Assembly: GCF_023278565.1 (NCBI RefSeq)
Contig: NC_064680.1
Location: 1,302,001-1,366,000, forward strand
Length of the DNA stretch: 64,000 bases
Direction of reading: 5' to 3'
Source of the DNA: Colletotrichum lupini
Lineage: Eukaryota > Ascomycota > Sordariomycetes > Glomerellales > Glomerellaceae
In this document: one piece after another, positions 1 through 12,600 of the stretch
How positions within the stretch are numbered: position 1 is the first letter of the stretch
Layout: the number at the start of each line of letters is the position of its first letter
Made by a program: the position numbers and the translations under genes
The notes under the pieces: generated by a model
Database searches by the model: none
What the model saw: only the letters and a program-made list of their open reading frames with translations
What the model was told of the DNA's origin: nothing

Positions 1-3000
1 GAACACCGGGTTTCTACGTTTACGCTTGACAATTCCGGCAGTTCTTGTTGGTAGTTGGAACTGGGACTCGAGATGGAGAATCCTTCTTTCATTCTTTTTT
101 ATCTCTCGTCTCGTGGTATGATAGTTTTGTTTTGAGATGGCAATACGAACTACGAGTGTTTTGATTCCCGGGAAATATCTTACCTCTTCTGCTGGTGACC
201 CAATCATGCGGCCTATCTTGTTTGGGTAAAGTACATATTCTGCGAAAAATGAATAGCTTTGTATCCTTGTGAGTGATTTAAAGGCATCTGATTCTTCAGG
301 TGGGGATCTTGCTTCCCTTGGAGAGGTTGCGAGCGGCCCGCCGAATGCCTACCTAAAGCGGGACATGCATGCATGGCTTCGAGCTGATTGACGCTATTTG
401 CTGAGACTGGAGCTTTTCGGGTCTCCAAACTTGCCAAATCAGTGAGGGGAAGAAAGGTTAGGCTTTCTCCAAAGGGGGCCAGCTCCAATGAAGATGGGAG
501 GAAAGGTCGGGATGACAGCAAGCTTCGTTCGGGAGAGCTGGAGAATGTCCCTTTCCCCTCCACTTCGCTGGCACCTCTGGTGGTTTATCCCCCCACTCGG
601 CGTCGGGATCGGGGTTCATGCGGGCATGTGTTGGATGGTTCGCGACGGAGGGGGAGGTGCGGGGGACGAGGCGTTGGTTCGTTGGTGTGTGTAAGATACA
701 TGTGCCTAATTTATCAATGTAGGGCGTTTCAAACTGTCAGCTGACTGATTTTGACTGATTGATGCGCTGGATGGATGCGGCTTGGCACATGAGAAGATGT
801 GGTTGCGATAGGGAGGATAAGGTAGGCGGGATGAGACACGAAGGCATGCGGCGAGAAACGGTTGGCAGAGTTGCGGCTTGTGATTGAGGATGTGAGGTAT
901 GCGAACTTGACTGGGTGTGGTTTGGCGGCGATTTGGGGGCGATTTCGTTGGGGGAGCTATCTGAGGCGCGGCGCGCGGCGCGTGGTTACTAGGTAATACT
1001 TACTAAGTAGTCGGTGCCGTGATCTGCTGGTAACGGGGTTTCGGGGTTTCTCTGTGTTGGCATTGGAACAACGAGGGGGCTTGAAAATGATGTAAGGTCT
1101 ATGAGAGTGTTGGTTACCTACCTCATCACTTTGGATGATGTGGTTGATCTGTACGGTATTGGCAATTACTGTCTCTTTTCGGGGTGCACGTCAACGAAGA
1201 AAATTGTTCCTGGGTCGGTCCTTGAGGACCATTCGACCCTCCGTGGGGGTTAAAATCGCAGTGTACAATTGCTCAGTACTTTATGTAAAGGTTGCTTTGA
1301 TTGCAGTGAACCGATTGAAGCGCCGATGTGGTTGTGGCACTAGGCTCAGCGCTGCAACTATCCCCCCGTCAGCTTCGAAGATGACTCTGACGATGAAACA
1401 AAACATGATATTGAGATTATATGCATTCACCTGTCTAACAGAGTACCTCGCAAAGGACTGAATCAGGCTTCACATACCAAGGTTCTATTATCGGCAATAC
1501 TAAGTACAACGAGAGCCGACTTAGTAACGGCCATAGTAGCGAACCTTGATGGCTCGGTTGTGCAATCTTTTCTAGACCCTGACAGCCGGGACTGTCACTC
1601 AGTTTCTCTTTTTCATCTCGAGTAGGAATGCCAATTTTAGCCTGATGAAAATATTCCATGTTAATGAACTGATTACTGGCAGGAACGTGATCTGCCCGGA
1701 CGCCGATGTCCCCGGCCCCTCCTCAAGTGCTCATCTCTTGAAGGGCTTTCATAGCTAAAGCAACGACAATCGACTCTCACATCACCCAGACAAACTCAGA
1801 AACGAGCCGCGAACATCCACTGAGTCTTCACGAATCGATTCCCCGAAAAGATAACCCACGATTAAACCACAAGCGCGTTATCCTCGACGAAAAACTTACG
1901 AACCTACCCGACATAGCACCAGCCAGCGAAGCCAAAGGTCAAAATCAACAAGACAAGATCACGAATCCGAACAAGAACTCTACATAATTTAAGCTTCAAA
2001 TCTCACCGGGGAACTTCCCACCTTCGAGCGGGGGTCTCGGTGAATTGTCAAATCTCCAGCGATCCACCCCGCTTAGAAAGCCCGCGACAAGGAATATGCC
2101 CGGATGCGGTCGGCCAGCTGGGCAGGCGGAGCAGCAAAAGATCCCGGTGCAATGCGGGTGAAGTGCCGATAGGGCCAGGATGGGGCCCGACGCGGATTTG
2201 AGAATCGTGTGTTCATCTGATCCGAGATCGCAAGTACCAGTATGAGTTGGCATTGATGCAGTTGCTTGCGACATCGCAATCCCGGGTAGGATCGGTATAG
2301 CTCACTACAGAGCTCGATGCGAAGGGGAATCACGAACACATCCAAGAGTTCAAGAGAAAGCGGCAGCTGTTTTAAGAGTCTAATAAGCCAAGCTCAGGCT
2401 CGACAAGTCTCCTTTCACCACGCACCAGATCACCAAGTCAAGGCAAGGCTGATTGGCGGACAGGATATGCATCTCCAACCAAATCCGTCGGAACCTGCAG
2501 CGCACACGGCAGAACGGAGGAAACACAGATGGCGACGTTCAATGAGAAGCGCCAAACGGATCAGCCAGCCCGGCGGTACGGCACGGCACGGCTCATGAGG
2601 TTGGAGGTTGCCTTGGCTCTTTCCGTTGTCGTTACATGACTTGACGCCTGCGTTGTGTCAGTGGTGCCACGGTGGGAAACGCATGAGCGCTTGGTGGGAT
2701 GCCTTGCCGCAGATACTTGAAGCATGTCAGACGGTGGGTGTCGCACGGCGTCGTCCACTGTCGCCATGTAAATTGTCTTTTGGAGGCGGCGTGGCGACAT
2801 CAGGCTCCAAGAGTCCTTGGCAACTCGGTGGCAACTGATCCTCTAATGGCTGGTGATGTCCGCCAGAACTGCGGTTCGCGGACTGGCAGTATTGTGAATT
2901 GCGTGTGTTGATGTGGTGTCCTGCGTTGAGTGTTTGCACCATCATTTTTAGCCCTCGTTCTCTGAGCAAGTTAGAAACTCCTTGTAGCTTGTGCAACAAC

Positions 3001-3975
3001 TTGTGCAGACCACACCAGTCTTGTTCGAGTTTGTCTAAGTCCTATGTAGACGATTCCTCACAATTGTCAGGCTCATTGTCGTCGGGGTACTTTATTCTCC
3101 TTCTCTATTACGTGCAATTACGCGCAGAACATTGCGGAAGCGTCGTGCAGCTCGAGTCTCTATTCAGTAGCAGGAGAGGCGGCGTGGGCAATTGATGATC
3201 GTTGAAGAAGTTGCAATTTGACACCTTGCTCCTCACAATACCTGTACAAGTACATGCGGACTGCCACCGATGCCTTCAAGCAAGCGCCAAAATAGATCAC
3301 TCTAATGGCTTTACACGGAAATTATCGGGAGTTATTCCCAGCGAGGAAGGCTCCGCATCATTAATCAAAAGCCTGGGAGGCCCCCTTGACAGCTCGAGTC
3401 ATTGCCGGTGGCTGCGACGGCGTCACCGAGATCACGGAGGTTCCAGCGGGGCTCTTTCGGCCGCGGTCCGGCTTATCGCCGACGAAGACCAGGCGGTTGG
3501 GTTGACCACGGGTTTATTCAGTGGAGCAAGGCGAAGATAACTAACATGTTTGTCCGATCGGGTTTCTGGGGGAGAACGGCATTGTCGACCGAAGAGGTTG
3601 TGTTAGACAATGCATTGACCACCATCTCACTTGCTTCTAGGAGCGTTTAAACCTTCTTCAACGTAACGATTGCCTAAATAGGCAAGCAGACTTGATCGCT
3701 GTTAGGGCAACTATTTTTGAAGGTCACGTACAATCATGTGTGGCCGAACCAAGGCCGGATGAGAGAGGAATTGAGTCAGTAATGATTACCAGTATCGCGG
3801 TAGCAACTGCTCCACGGTGAAGTTGTAGCAGAAATACAATTGACTCGATAACATCGTACAGACGATGCTATTATTTAGAGTAGGCCGGTTCCTAGTGACC
3901 GATTGAGACTCGCTTCTATAATCATCGGCTCTCTTACACGAACAGAGTCCATCATACCAAGACCAGACACAAAAT
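1..3975. other. Gene-poor stretch, no supported gene
   Basis: Only short overlapping open frames occur here and none resembles a known family or has a convincing exon structure. A GC-rich patch near 960-985 (repeated GCGCGG) and pyrimidine-rich runs look promoter-like. The reverse complement of roughly 1-230 contains a possible splice donor (GGTAAGA), so the first 1 kb may be the 5' region of a leftward gene that lies outside the window. From about 1.1 to 3.9 kb I see nothing I can support. Confidence 0.4.
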
Positions 3976-5171
3976 ATGGTGCCACGATATTCGGCTTACG
4001 CCAGCCTCTTCCCCATCTACTTACAGACATGCCTTGCGCAGGATACCAGCATTATTTCCGTCCTATACCTTATGAATCGACCTATCTTCTTCCTTCACCG
4101 TTTCACGGCAACTTGTTTCACAGCTTTGTTAATAGCACCAATACGTCGGATGCGTTAACTAACGAACTCCTTCAGTCTGCCACCAAAGCACCGTTCATCT
4201 CATACGATGACGAGCCCCTGGCACTTCTCGGCCAGAATCCAGCCATTGAGTTGATCGAGAAGCGTCCAGGCAACTTTGCGGGAGAAGCTGGCGTATGGAT
4301 CAGCGATCGCAATGAACTCTGGTACACAACTTGGATCAATGATGGGCCTACCCACGTGGAAATCTTGGGTTTGAAAAATAACAGTATCAGAAACCTGACC
4401 TCTTTATAGCCGTTGAAGAACCCGAACGGAGGATTCTACCACTAAGGTCTCATGTACTTCACTTGCTTGCGAGACGACTCTCGAGACTGGTCTGGCGGGG
4501 TCGTATCTGTCAACCTAGAGACAGGCCACGTCGAAACTGCCCTCAACTCTTACTTTGGTCTCAAGTTTGATAACATTGACGATGTGGCCTAGGTCACGCA
4601 GCCGGGAACAAACAACTCGTACATGTTCATCACTGTCCTGCCCTTCGCCAAGGGCTCAACCACGACAGATCGCCTGCCTCAGGGTCTGTGGCGCTGGGAC
4701 CCCCAGAAGAAGGTCTTATTACCTGCCATCAGCAGGACTGAGTTCCCCGTCGCCAACGGCGTCCGACCATCGAGGGACCAAAAAACTCTTTGGGTGACCG
4801 ACTTTGGCGGCGATGAGCGAAGTAGAATTTGGGCGCTACCGGCTCAAGTAGGAGCACCGGCGATCTACAAATACGATCTCAATGAAGACATGTGGCCTGT
4901 CAACAAGCGAACCTTTGGTGTCTCGAGAATGCAGGCTCCGGATGGCATCCGCATCGATGACAAGGGTAGAGTTTGGACGGGTGAGGGTGAAGGTGTTATG
5001 GTCCGAAGTTCTCAAGGGAAGGTTATCGGTGTCTTTAATGGACAGTTTTTCACGAGAGATTCTGTTAACACGGCGATTGTACAATTCGAGCTCGCCGGGG
5101 ATGTTCTGGTAGTGTTGGGCTAGAATAAGTTATGGACTGTCAAGTTAGCTGAGACGGTTTACAGCGCTTAA
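3976..5171 (+). pseudogene. SMP-30/gluconolactonase-like secreted lactonase, broken
   Basis: The translation matches the SMP-30/gluconolactonase-type six-bladed beta-propeller hydrolases common in fungi. Family-typical segments include FAGEAGVW, WINDGPTHVEIL, DWSGGVVSV, KFDNIDDVA, FPVANGVRPS, VTDFGG, SRMQAPDGIR and GRVWTGEGEGV. The N-terminus from the ATG at 3976 looks like a signal peptide ending in LAQ. A frameshift near 4065 moves the rest into another frame. That frame has in-frame stops at 4407 (TAG), 4443 (TAA), 4590 (TAG) and 5121 (TAG) before the natural TAA at 5169. By the conserved context three were CAG/CAA (Gln) and one TGG (Trp), so each needs a single C-to-T or G-to-A change, as in RIP. 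No intron is needed. The family assignment is firm; the lactone substrate is unknown. It is almost certainly non-functional. Confidence 0.85.
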
Positions 5172-6026
5172 CAACCTGCATCAGCTTGTACTTTATGACA
5201 GACTACAAATTCCGAGGATAGCTTAAAGGTAAATCAATAAGACCTCGATCACATGGGTTGCTGATTTGACATCTTTTGCTCAAGCTCTGAAACGTCACTG
5301 TTGGTAATTCAAATTACGGGTTTACCAAGATGATACATCCAGACATGCAAGAGCTTTAGACGTATCTTGGTGGTAATAATGACGGAAGAAGACATAACCT
5401 GTGTCGATGAGCTGCTTACCCTCCTCAAGGTTTATCGCCTTGGTGATGTATCGTGACATTCTGGGCATTTGAATTGCCATTACCCTGACCTGGCACGCAC
5501 CATACTTTGGCAAACTCGGACTTCAAGCAAGGAACTCTTGATCTATTTTGACTTTCCCTAGTCCACGAGCCTAAAGTTTTCTCAATATGTCTTCAATAAC
5601 CTTACATTTAACCTTGTTCCTATCGAGCAGAAAATTCAACAATTTTGGGCCAATTGCCCCAAGGGCGCAATTTCATTGCCCACAAACCTTCAATCCGAAC
5701 GTAGCCAGCCCATAGCACTTCAACCTTTGAATTAAGACGATAAATACAGAGACTATGGAACTACCCAAAATGATACCAGGACAGACACGGTAATTTCTCA
5801 GCGTGCTGTACTTCAGTATGTAACAACCCGCGGGATGCGGTGCTTCCCACCACAGCTGGAGACGCGCCTCCTGATACCGGTGGGATAATTCTAAAGTACG
5901 AGTTGCCTCTGGATACTGACTCGATCGATTCAAAACCGGGGACGAATTAATTTGGGATAGATTGAAAATGTTGCAAATTAATCGTTTATTCAGCCTGCGT
6001 GAGTTGATCGTGCTCGACTTGATCAA
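5172..6026. other. Intergenic, nothing supported
   Basis: Moderately AT-rich sequence between the broken lactonase and the secreted-protein gene. A 129-codon open frame on the minus strand (5673-6062) has no recognisable motif, overlaps the next promoter, and is treated as chance. Confidence 0.4.
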
Positions 6027-6197
6027 GCTATAAAGACACTCGTTGAACCTGAGCTCAGCCAAGCCTTCAAGACTACCACCATTTTCACCAAGCCGACGCC
6101 GTCACAGTCCTTATCAATTGCATTCTTTACCACCGACCTTGCGTAAGTGAAACTACTAATCGTGACTTGTTGGTCGGCCTTTCGCTAACGAGGTAGC
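6027..6197 (+). promoter_or_regulatory. Promoter and 5'-UTR intron of the small secreted protein gene
   Basis: A TATA-like element (TATAAAG, about 6030) lies about 190 bp upstream of the start codon. A likely 5'-UTR intron runs from GTAAGT at 6142 to TAG near 6196, with a branch-like GCTAACG just before its end. This supports the short ORF downstream as a real transcribed gene. No expression evidence is available from sequence. Confidence 0.45.
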
Positions 6198-6217
6198 ACC
6201 CAGGATTCCAACCCACA

Positions 6218-6433
6218 ATGCAGCTCACAGGCTTCACCGCGGCTGTCGTCGCTATCTTCTTCGCCACCAGTGCCAGTGCCACGTGCACCACATCCTGGGG
6301 TGGATCCCCTTGCTCAGGGACTCAGTTGGCGTGTTGTATGGATATCAGCTATGGCGTTATGGAGCAGAACAAAAAAGATGAGAACTGGAGATATGCTTGG
6401 ACGCGAGCCAACTGCAATGACTGCAAGGCTTGA
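6218..6433 (+). CDS. Small secreted cysteine-rich protein (effector-like)
   Basis: A 71-residue protein. Residues 1-21 form a classic signal peptide (MQLTGF, then a hydrophobic AAVVAIFFA core, with cleavage after SASA). The mature part is about 50 residues and has six cysteines, including an adjacent Cys-Cys pair and a C-terminal NCNDCKA. This size, secretion signal and even cysteine count are typical of small secreted proteins and candidate effectors of plant-associated fungi, but I recognise no family. The start has a clean context (CCCACAATGCA) after a probable 5'-UTR intron. The gene sits only about 200 bp from the edge of a RIP-degraded transposon block, a common setting for fast-evolving secreted proteins. 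A function as effector is inference. Confidence 0.6.
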   Translation: MQLTGFTAAVVAIFFATSASATCTTSWGGSPCSGTQLACCMDISYGVMEQNKKDENWRYAWTRANCNDCKA

Positions 6434-6636
6434 GCCTGAGGACGGGGCTTTAGATCGGGAAACTCATCTCTCTTATCAAATCAATAACCTAATTCCATCG
6501 AAAATCCATGAGACAAGAAGACTCATTAGTTGGGCTACGTCATGAGGTCTGCTAACGCATGATCCTTGATTCACGAAGAAACCAGATGCTATAGGTGATT
6601 GCCGAAGGAATCAATTTGTTCTTAAGCACTTTCGAA

Positions 6637-6704
6637 ATTTCATAGGGCGATGATATTCTGCCACCAGCTGCCGCTATTCTGCCACTAAGTGTGGCTACGG
6701 CCGC
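6637..6704 (+). repeat. Left TIR of a DNA transposon with 8-bp target duplication
   Basis: The 8-bp sequence ATTTCATA (6637-6644) is followed by GGGCGATGATATTCTGCCA and about 40 further bases related to 37632-37691. In the present arrangement the two termini are in the same orientation. If the 26-kb inversion is undone they become inverted terminal repeats flanked on both outer sides by ATTTCATA. The right-hand duplication reads TATGAAAT on the + strand at 37624-37631. An 8-bp duplication fits hAT-like or some Mutator-like elements; the superfamily is not resolved. Confidence 0.75.
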
Positions 6705-9171
6705 CATACGACCGCCGGTCTCGGGCATATACATAAGCTAGGCTCTACGTAATTAGCATTCGAATAGGTTAGGCTAATTAGAGGCCGTTAATTAACTTAT
6801 AGTCGATTAAATTATTTTAGTAAAAAGTATAATAATTAACGAATTAGCCTAATTAACTACTTAATTAACTACCCAATTAACTACCTAATTAACTACCTAA
6901 TTAACTACTTAATTAACTATTAATTACTTCGTATAGCCTATAGCCCGTAATTTAGTAACTTCCTCTACTTTAGCCTCGTCCTTTACTTTAGCCTCGTACT
7001 TATTAATAAGTCTATTTATTTCACTTTCTATTATAAAATTAATATTATAAATATAATCCTCGTTAACTAGATCCTATAATACGTCTAACTACGTAAAATT
7101 ACTAATTAATTAGGATTACGACTTTATAAGTATTAGTAACCGAAGAGCCCCTATAAAATTAATTATGTTACTATTAACTATATTAATTACCTCGTTAATA
7201 ATAGCTTACTAATACCCCCGTTATATCTTTATACTAAGCTCGTACGTATTAAAATCGTATATAATCTTAAGGCCTCGTTAAGTAGAAGTAGCCTTATTTA
7301 GTATTAGAAGTATTATTAATAATAATAGCGCTAGTATAAGTACTATTTTTATACGTTTAGTAGCTTCCTTATACTTAAATATAGAGGGCTCTTATTTAGA
7401 GGAAGTATTTAAATCGACCGCTAGCTTTTTTAATTTAAGTACCTTAGTACCCATTATAACTATTATAATACCCGCTATAGAGCCCTATAAGTAACCCTTA
7501 CCTCGGATTTATAAAAGATTAAATAAGGGGGTAAAAGTATTATTATTAATAATAAGCTCTAAGCGTTGCTAAAACTAATATAAATAAATCTCTTTTAGTA
7601 ATATTAGGGTACTATTCTTAATATATTACTAAAGGACGTAGTAATAAAGTAGCTTATAAGTAATTCGAATTAAATAAGGTACGTACTCTCTTAACGGCTT
7701 TTTGTATAAACCTAAATTTAGTTATTTACTTAGTATATAGAGTTTTTATAAAAAGTACCTAAGGGTATCGTAATATATATATACACGGACCTTCTTTTAA
7801 AATAATCCTATAATAATACTTAATACCTTAGCTTAGTAACGGGTCTAGTAAGCGTTAATTATAACTATTTAATTTACTTAAAAAATAACTAATTTATTAA
7901 ATACGGCTTTAAAGTCGCCCGTATAGTAGTAAATTCGTACTTTGATACTTATATATAAGGATTTAATAATTAACGTAGTTACGTAACTAAAATACTTAAT
8001 TCGGTTAACCTAAATAAGTACGATTTTCTTATACTATAACTTAAGCTAGGTATTAATAATATAATCGACTACTACCGTAAGGTACTTGGTAATCTTAAAT
8101 TCGAATAATTAGTTATAATATATAGCTATTAATTTATTATAAAAGAGATTATTTTAATCTGTAAGGAATTATTAAAAGCGAGGGTTATATATAACGACGT
8201 TAGTCTTATTCTTTATAGCCGGGCCGAAGTAGCGCCGGGTCTTAGCTAGTACGTTAAAATTAACGTATTAATAATAGAGTACGTATAGTATTATTTTAAA
8301 TTAAGTATTATTATTAAGGGCGTTAAGTAAAATAATCTTATAATCCGTATACGTAATTTATAAAAAGGGAATTTCGTAAGCCCGGAGTAATACTAATAGC
8401 TAGTTAATAGCCTAATAGTAATTAGCTTCTTTTTTACTAAATAAAAAATAGCTCGCGATTTAAAAAATATAACTATTATTTATAACTCTATAAATATTAA
8501 ATAGTAGTATATTAAATCGATTAGTTTTATATATAGAATTTAGTAATAAAATATCTAAATATTATTAAAATAAGGAAATCGTAATAGTAAATATAATAAA
8601 TAAGCTTATAATATAGCCCGTATTATTGCGTTAGAAGCGGTACTAATACTTTATAAAATTACGTAATTAGTTAAATAACTACTTAATAAGAGATCTACTA
8701 CCTAATTCGTTATAGTAATAAGTAGCTAGTATATTAAATATATTATAGTTAATAATACTACTATAATTACTACTTTTTAATTAGAGGTTCGAAAGGATTT
8801 AAATAGGTTAAATACCCTTATTTTATTAATTAACGATTTAGTCCTTTTTATTATATAATAGCGCGTAGCGGTAATATATAAAAACATTAATATTACTAAA
8901 TAAGTAGTTATAATAATTACGGAAAGTACTAATAACGGGATAAAAGAGCTAGTTACTACTTAAAAAGCTAATAGTAATTTACTAGTAATAGTTTATAAAT
9001 AAGGTTAAGGATCTATAATACTTATTTAAATAGGTTAACTTTATAAAGTATTACTACTTTTAATTATAATACGGGCTATAAGTATAATAATAAGTAACGG
9101 TAATTAGCGCCCTAATAAAAGGTTTATATTAAACGATTTAGACCGCAAAGCTAGCCTCGTAAGTAGCCTCG
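6705..9171 (+). mobile_element. RIP-degraded body of the outer TIR transposon (left part)
   Basis: Extremely AT-rich sequence, dense in TA and TAA/TAG, with no open reading frame. It lies between the left TIR and the start of the nested Gypsy LTR at 9172. By position it is the body of the outer DNA transposon, but RIP has removed any recognisable transposase motif and I could not identify a DDE or zinc-finger domain. Confidence 0.55.
6850..6920 (+). repeat. Degenerate tandem repeat, unit near AATTAACTACCT
   Basis: About six copies of a 12-bp unit with C/T variation between copies (ACTACTT, ACTACCC, ACTACCT). It lies about 200 bp inside the left TIR. A related but unmutated ACCT/ACTT-rich tract lies about 95 bp inside the right terminus at 37725-37790, so both ends of the outer element carry subterminal short repeats. 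Confidence 0.6.
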
Positions 9172-9680
9172 TATTACGACCTAATATATATAATAAGGCC
9201 AGGGCCTCGCCCCATAGGACCTACGGTAGCTACTATACTATATATATAAAAGTACGGACTTAGGGTAACTCCTCTTAAAATAAAAGAACTATAAATAAGT
9301 TATATAATTACGATTATATAATAAAATAAAGAACGAATACTTATAGATAAATAGGATAAATAATCGTAAATAAATAAGATAAATAACTATTTCATAAATA
9401 ATTAGATAATAATAGATAGGAATATTATAAAAAATATATTTAAAAACGAGACTTATATATAATATAAACTTCAGCTGGGCTTAAGGATAGACTTCTTATA
9501 GCTTCTTTAGTAATTAACTTAATATTAAATCTTATAATTATTTTTAATTATTTTTATTAAAAACCCCTTTTAATAAAGCTATAATTAATTACCGAAGCCT
9601 TATTTATTTTACGATTTATAAATATAGCTTTAGAGAAGCTATTTATAATTATAATATTATTTACTTAGTATTCGTAGCCT
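9172..9680 (+). repeat. 5' LTR of the RIP-degraded Ty3/Gypsy element
   Basis: It begins TATTACGAC, probably TGTTACGAC before a G-to-A change. It is collinear over about 500 bp with the reverse complement of 37992-38502: shared blocks include the start, a region near ATATATTTA(A)AAACGAGACTTATATATAATATAAACTT, and the TTACGATTTATAAA segment. The 3' boundary is approximate. A possible 5-bp duplication (CCTCG against CCTTA) could reflect RIP but is not proven. Confidence 0.65.
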
Positions 9681-12600
9681 TAACTTCTATTAATATACTT
9701 ATTATAATTAGCTAGTTATAATACTTTAATTACTCCTATTTAGTAAGTTTATTTTACGAAGATTAACTAAATAGTACGAATAATATTTTTTAAAATAACT
9801 CTACTTACCTTTTTAATTAGCCCTAAGGATAAGGGACTTACCTTTTTTAAAAGCTTAAATAAAAAAATAAAAAACGCTAAAGATTTTAAAAAAAAAATCG
9901 ATTTTATTTTAAAGATTTATGCTATTATATAAAGACGTTTTAAAAAAAACGACGAAGATATTACTTAGATATAAGCTATACTTAACGAAACTATAAGCTA
10001 TTTAGAGACTAAGACTAAGGAGGTTAAATACTTAGCTTAATAAATTAATACGCTTTAAAGAGCTATTAATATTATTACTACTCCTCTCTAAAAAAGATAA
10101 CAAAAACTTAAGTTTAATACGCTAATTATTTATAATAGTACCCTAAGAACCTTTAAAGAATTTCTAATTTAAGTTAAGAACTATTAGAACTTTTATTACG
10201 GGGATTTTATTAATAAAACTAAAAAAGTTATATACGCCGCTAGCTTCTTTAGGGAACGAGCTTTTAAATAGTTTAAACTAATTTAAAAAGAATACCTTAG
10301 TAAAGAAACGTTTAATAAATACTCTATTAAAATACGCAATATTTATTATAGCTTTAATAAGTTTAAAAAAGCTTTTAAATCCTTATTTTAAGATTTTAAT
10401 AAAAGATAATAAGCTAAATATAACCTCGCGTAGTTATAATAAACTAAGTTAATAAAAAAATATTTTACTAAGTTTAGATATTTTAGCGTTTAGCTAGACC
10501 TTATAAATAATATTAAAATATTTATATTTTATTAAAATTTAAAGGACGAAGTTAAGGACGAACTAATCCGACTTAATAAACTTAACGACTTTTTTTAATA
10601 TAATAAGCTTATTATTAAGCTTAATAACTAGCTTTATAAAAAAGAAATAAAAAAGAATATAAATAAGAACCTAACTTAGAGTATAAATATTAATAATAAC
10701 CCTAGTATAGTTTCTAAATAAATTAACGACCCCGTAATAACTAAAATAATAATTAATAAAGTATTATTTATAAATAGTATAAAGGACCTATAGACCTTAG
10801 TATTACTAAACGCAAAGAACTATAATAAAAAAAGGACTTTAAATATTATGACTACAATAAGCTAAGATATATAGCTAGAGATTACTAATAACCTAAGCAT
10901 ATCTAATACTAACTTATTTTCAAAAAACGAGCTAATATTATTAATAAAGAAGTCCTCTATAAATAACTCTTATAAACGGCTTATTATAACGATAACTATT
11001 TTATTTATTAAAATAATAAGGAATAAATAAAATAGTACTTAAAATAACTTAAGAACGACGAACGATTAGGGTATAATATTATACTACTTTTTATTAAAAC
11101 CTTAGTAATAATAATAAAAAAAGTAAACATATCTACTTATTAACCCTATATTCTTAAAAAAAATAATATCGAATACGTTACTATATTTTTTTAAATTTAT
11201 AAAAATATAAAATAAAAGGTTAAAACGGACCTTATTATAAAGAATATATTTTATTTTTTTAAAAACGAATTAAGTAAAGACTCCTAGTTAATATAAAAGA
11301 GTAACTTTTTAAATTTAAAAAAAAAGGACCTAATATTAAAAGAATTATAAATAGCTTCGTTTATATAGCGTAACGAAACTATATAAACTAAGAATAATTT
11401 ATTAAGTTTAAAAAAGAACTCGATTTAAATAAAACCCTAACTAAGTCTATTTATATAATATAATAAGTAAATATTAATAAAAAGCTTATTTATAAAGTTA
11501 AAGAATAGCTTAAAAAACTTTTATATAAAAATAAGATCGAAATAATTAAGAAACCGACTCTTAACTTTAGAATTATAAAAGAAAAAAAAATTAACTTTAA
11601 CCTTAAGGAAAAAAAAAATATCGAAATAAGAACTAGTTCTTTTTATTTTAATAAAATAGAATTACTTTATAATTCGGACGAACTTCGTAATATTACTTAA
11701 CGACGTACTTAAATAGAGATCGATTATAAAGTACTATTTAATATTAATAATACTAGTTCTAAAGAAAATAATAATAAGCTATAGTATAAATATATTTATT
11801 TATTTAAAAATAACTAAACTATTTAGTTTTATAAAACTAAAGAATATAAAAAGGTTATAATAACCCCCTATATAAATAAAAACTACTCTCTACTTAACCC
11901 TAAAGACCCCTTTTATAAGGAATTATTTTAAATAAAGTACTTAGATAATAAATATTTTTAGTACTTCGTATATAAATAAAATAGTTATTTCTATTTATAA
12001 AAACGTAATAGTAAACCTATTAAAAATATTTATATAAAAAACTAACTACTTAATTAAATATTACTAAGCCTTAACGGTAATAATAAAGTAATATTTAGCT
12101 TAGATCCTAACTTCCTTATAAAATATTTTAATAATAAATATATGAAATAAAAAAACTATAAATATAACTAATATTAAGTCTATTATATTAAAAAGGCTAA
12201 AGCTTAAAACGAATAATAAGAACTACGTAAATAAGGTACTTAATAAAAAAAGTATATATTAAAAAACTAAAAAAGCTAATTATAAAAGAATAACGAAAGG
12301 TAAGAATAAAAAGAAAGTTCTTATATATAACTAAATAATATAATAACGTATACTTATAAATTAATTTTAATATTTATAAACGAGGACTAAATATTATTAT
12401 TAATAGTAGTATATAAAAAACTTATATCTTACTAAGAATAGTAAATAAACTGAATTTATTATAAGTATAAAAGGATAATTTATATTAATTATAAATAATA
12501 AAAAGAGAACGAGTTAACTATAATTATAAATATATTAATTGAAAAACTACATACCTCTCGATATATATTAATAATTAATAAAAATAATTATAATATAATA

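Noticed and set aside
5673..6062. 129-codon minus-strand frame
   Set aside because: Overlaps the TATA-like region of the secreted-protein gene and resembles no family; treated as chance.
6850..6920. CRISPR-like array
   Set aside because: Contiguous degenerate 12-bp units without spacers in a eukaryotic transposon; simple tandem repeat.
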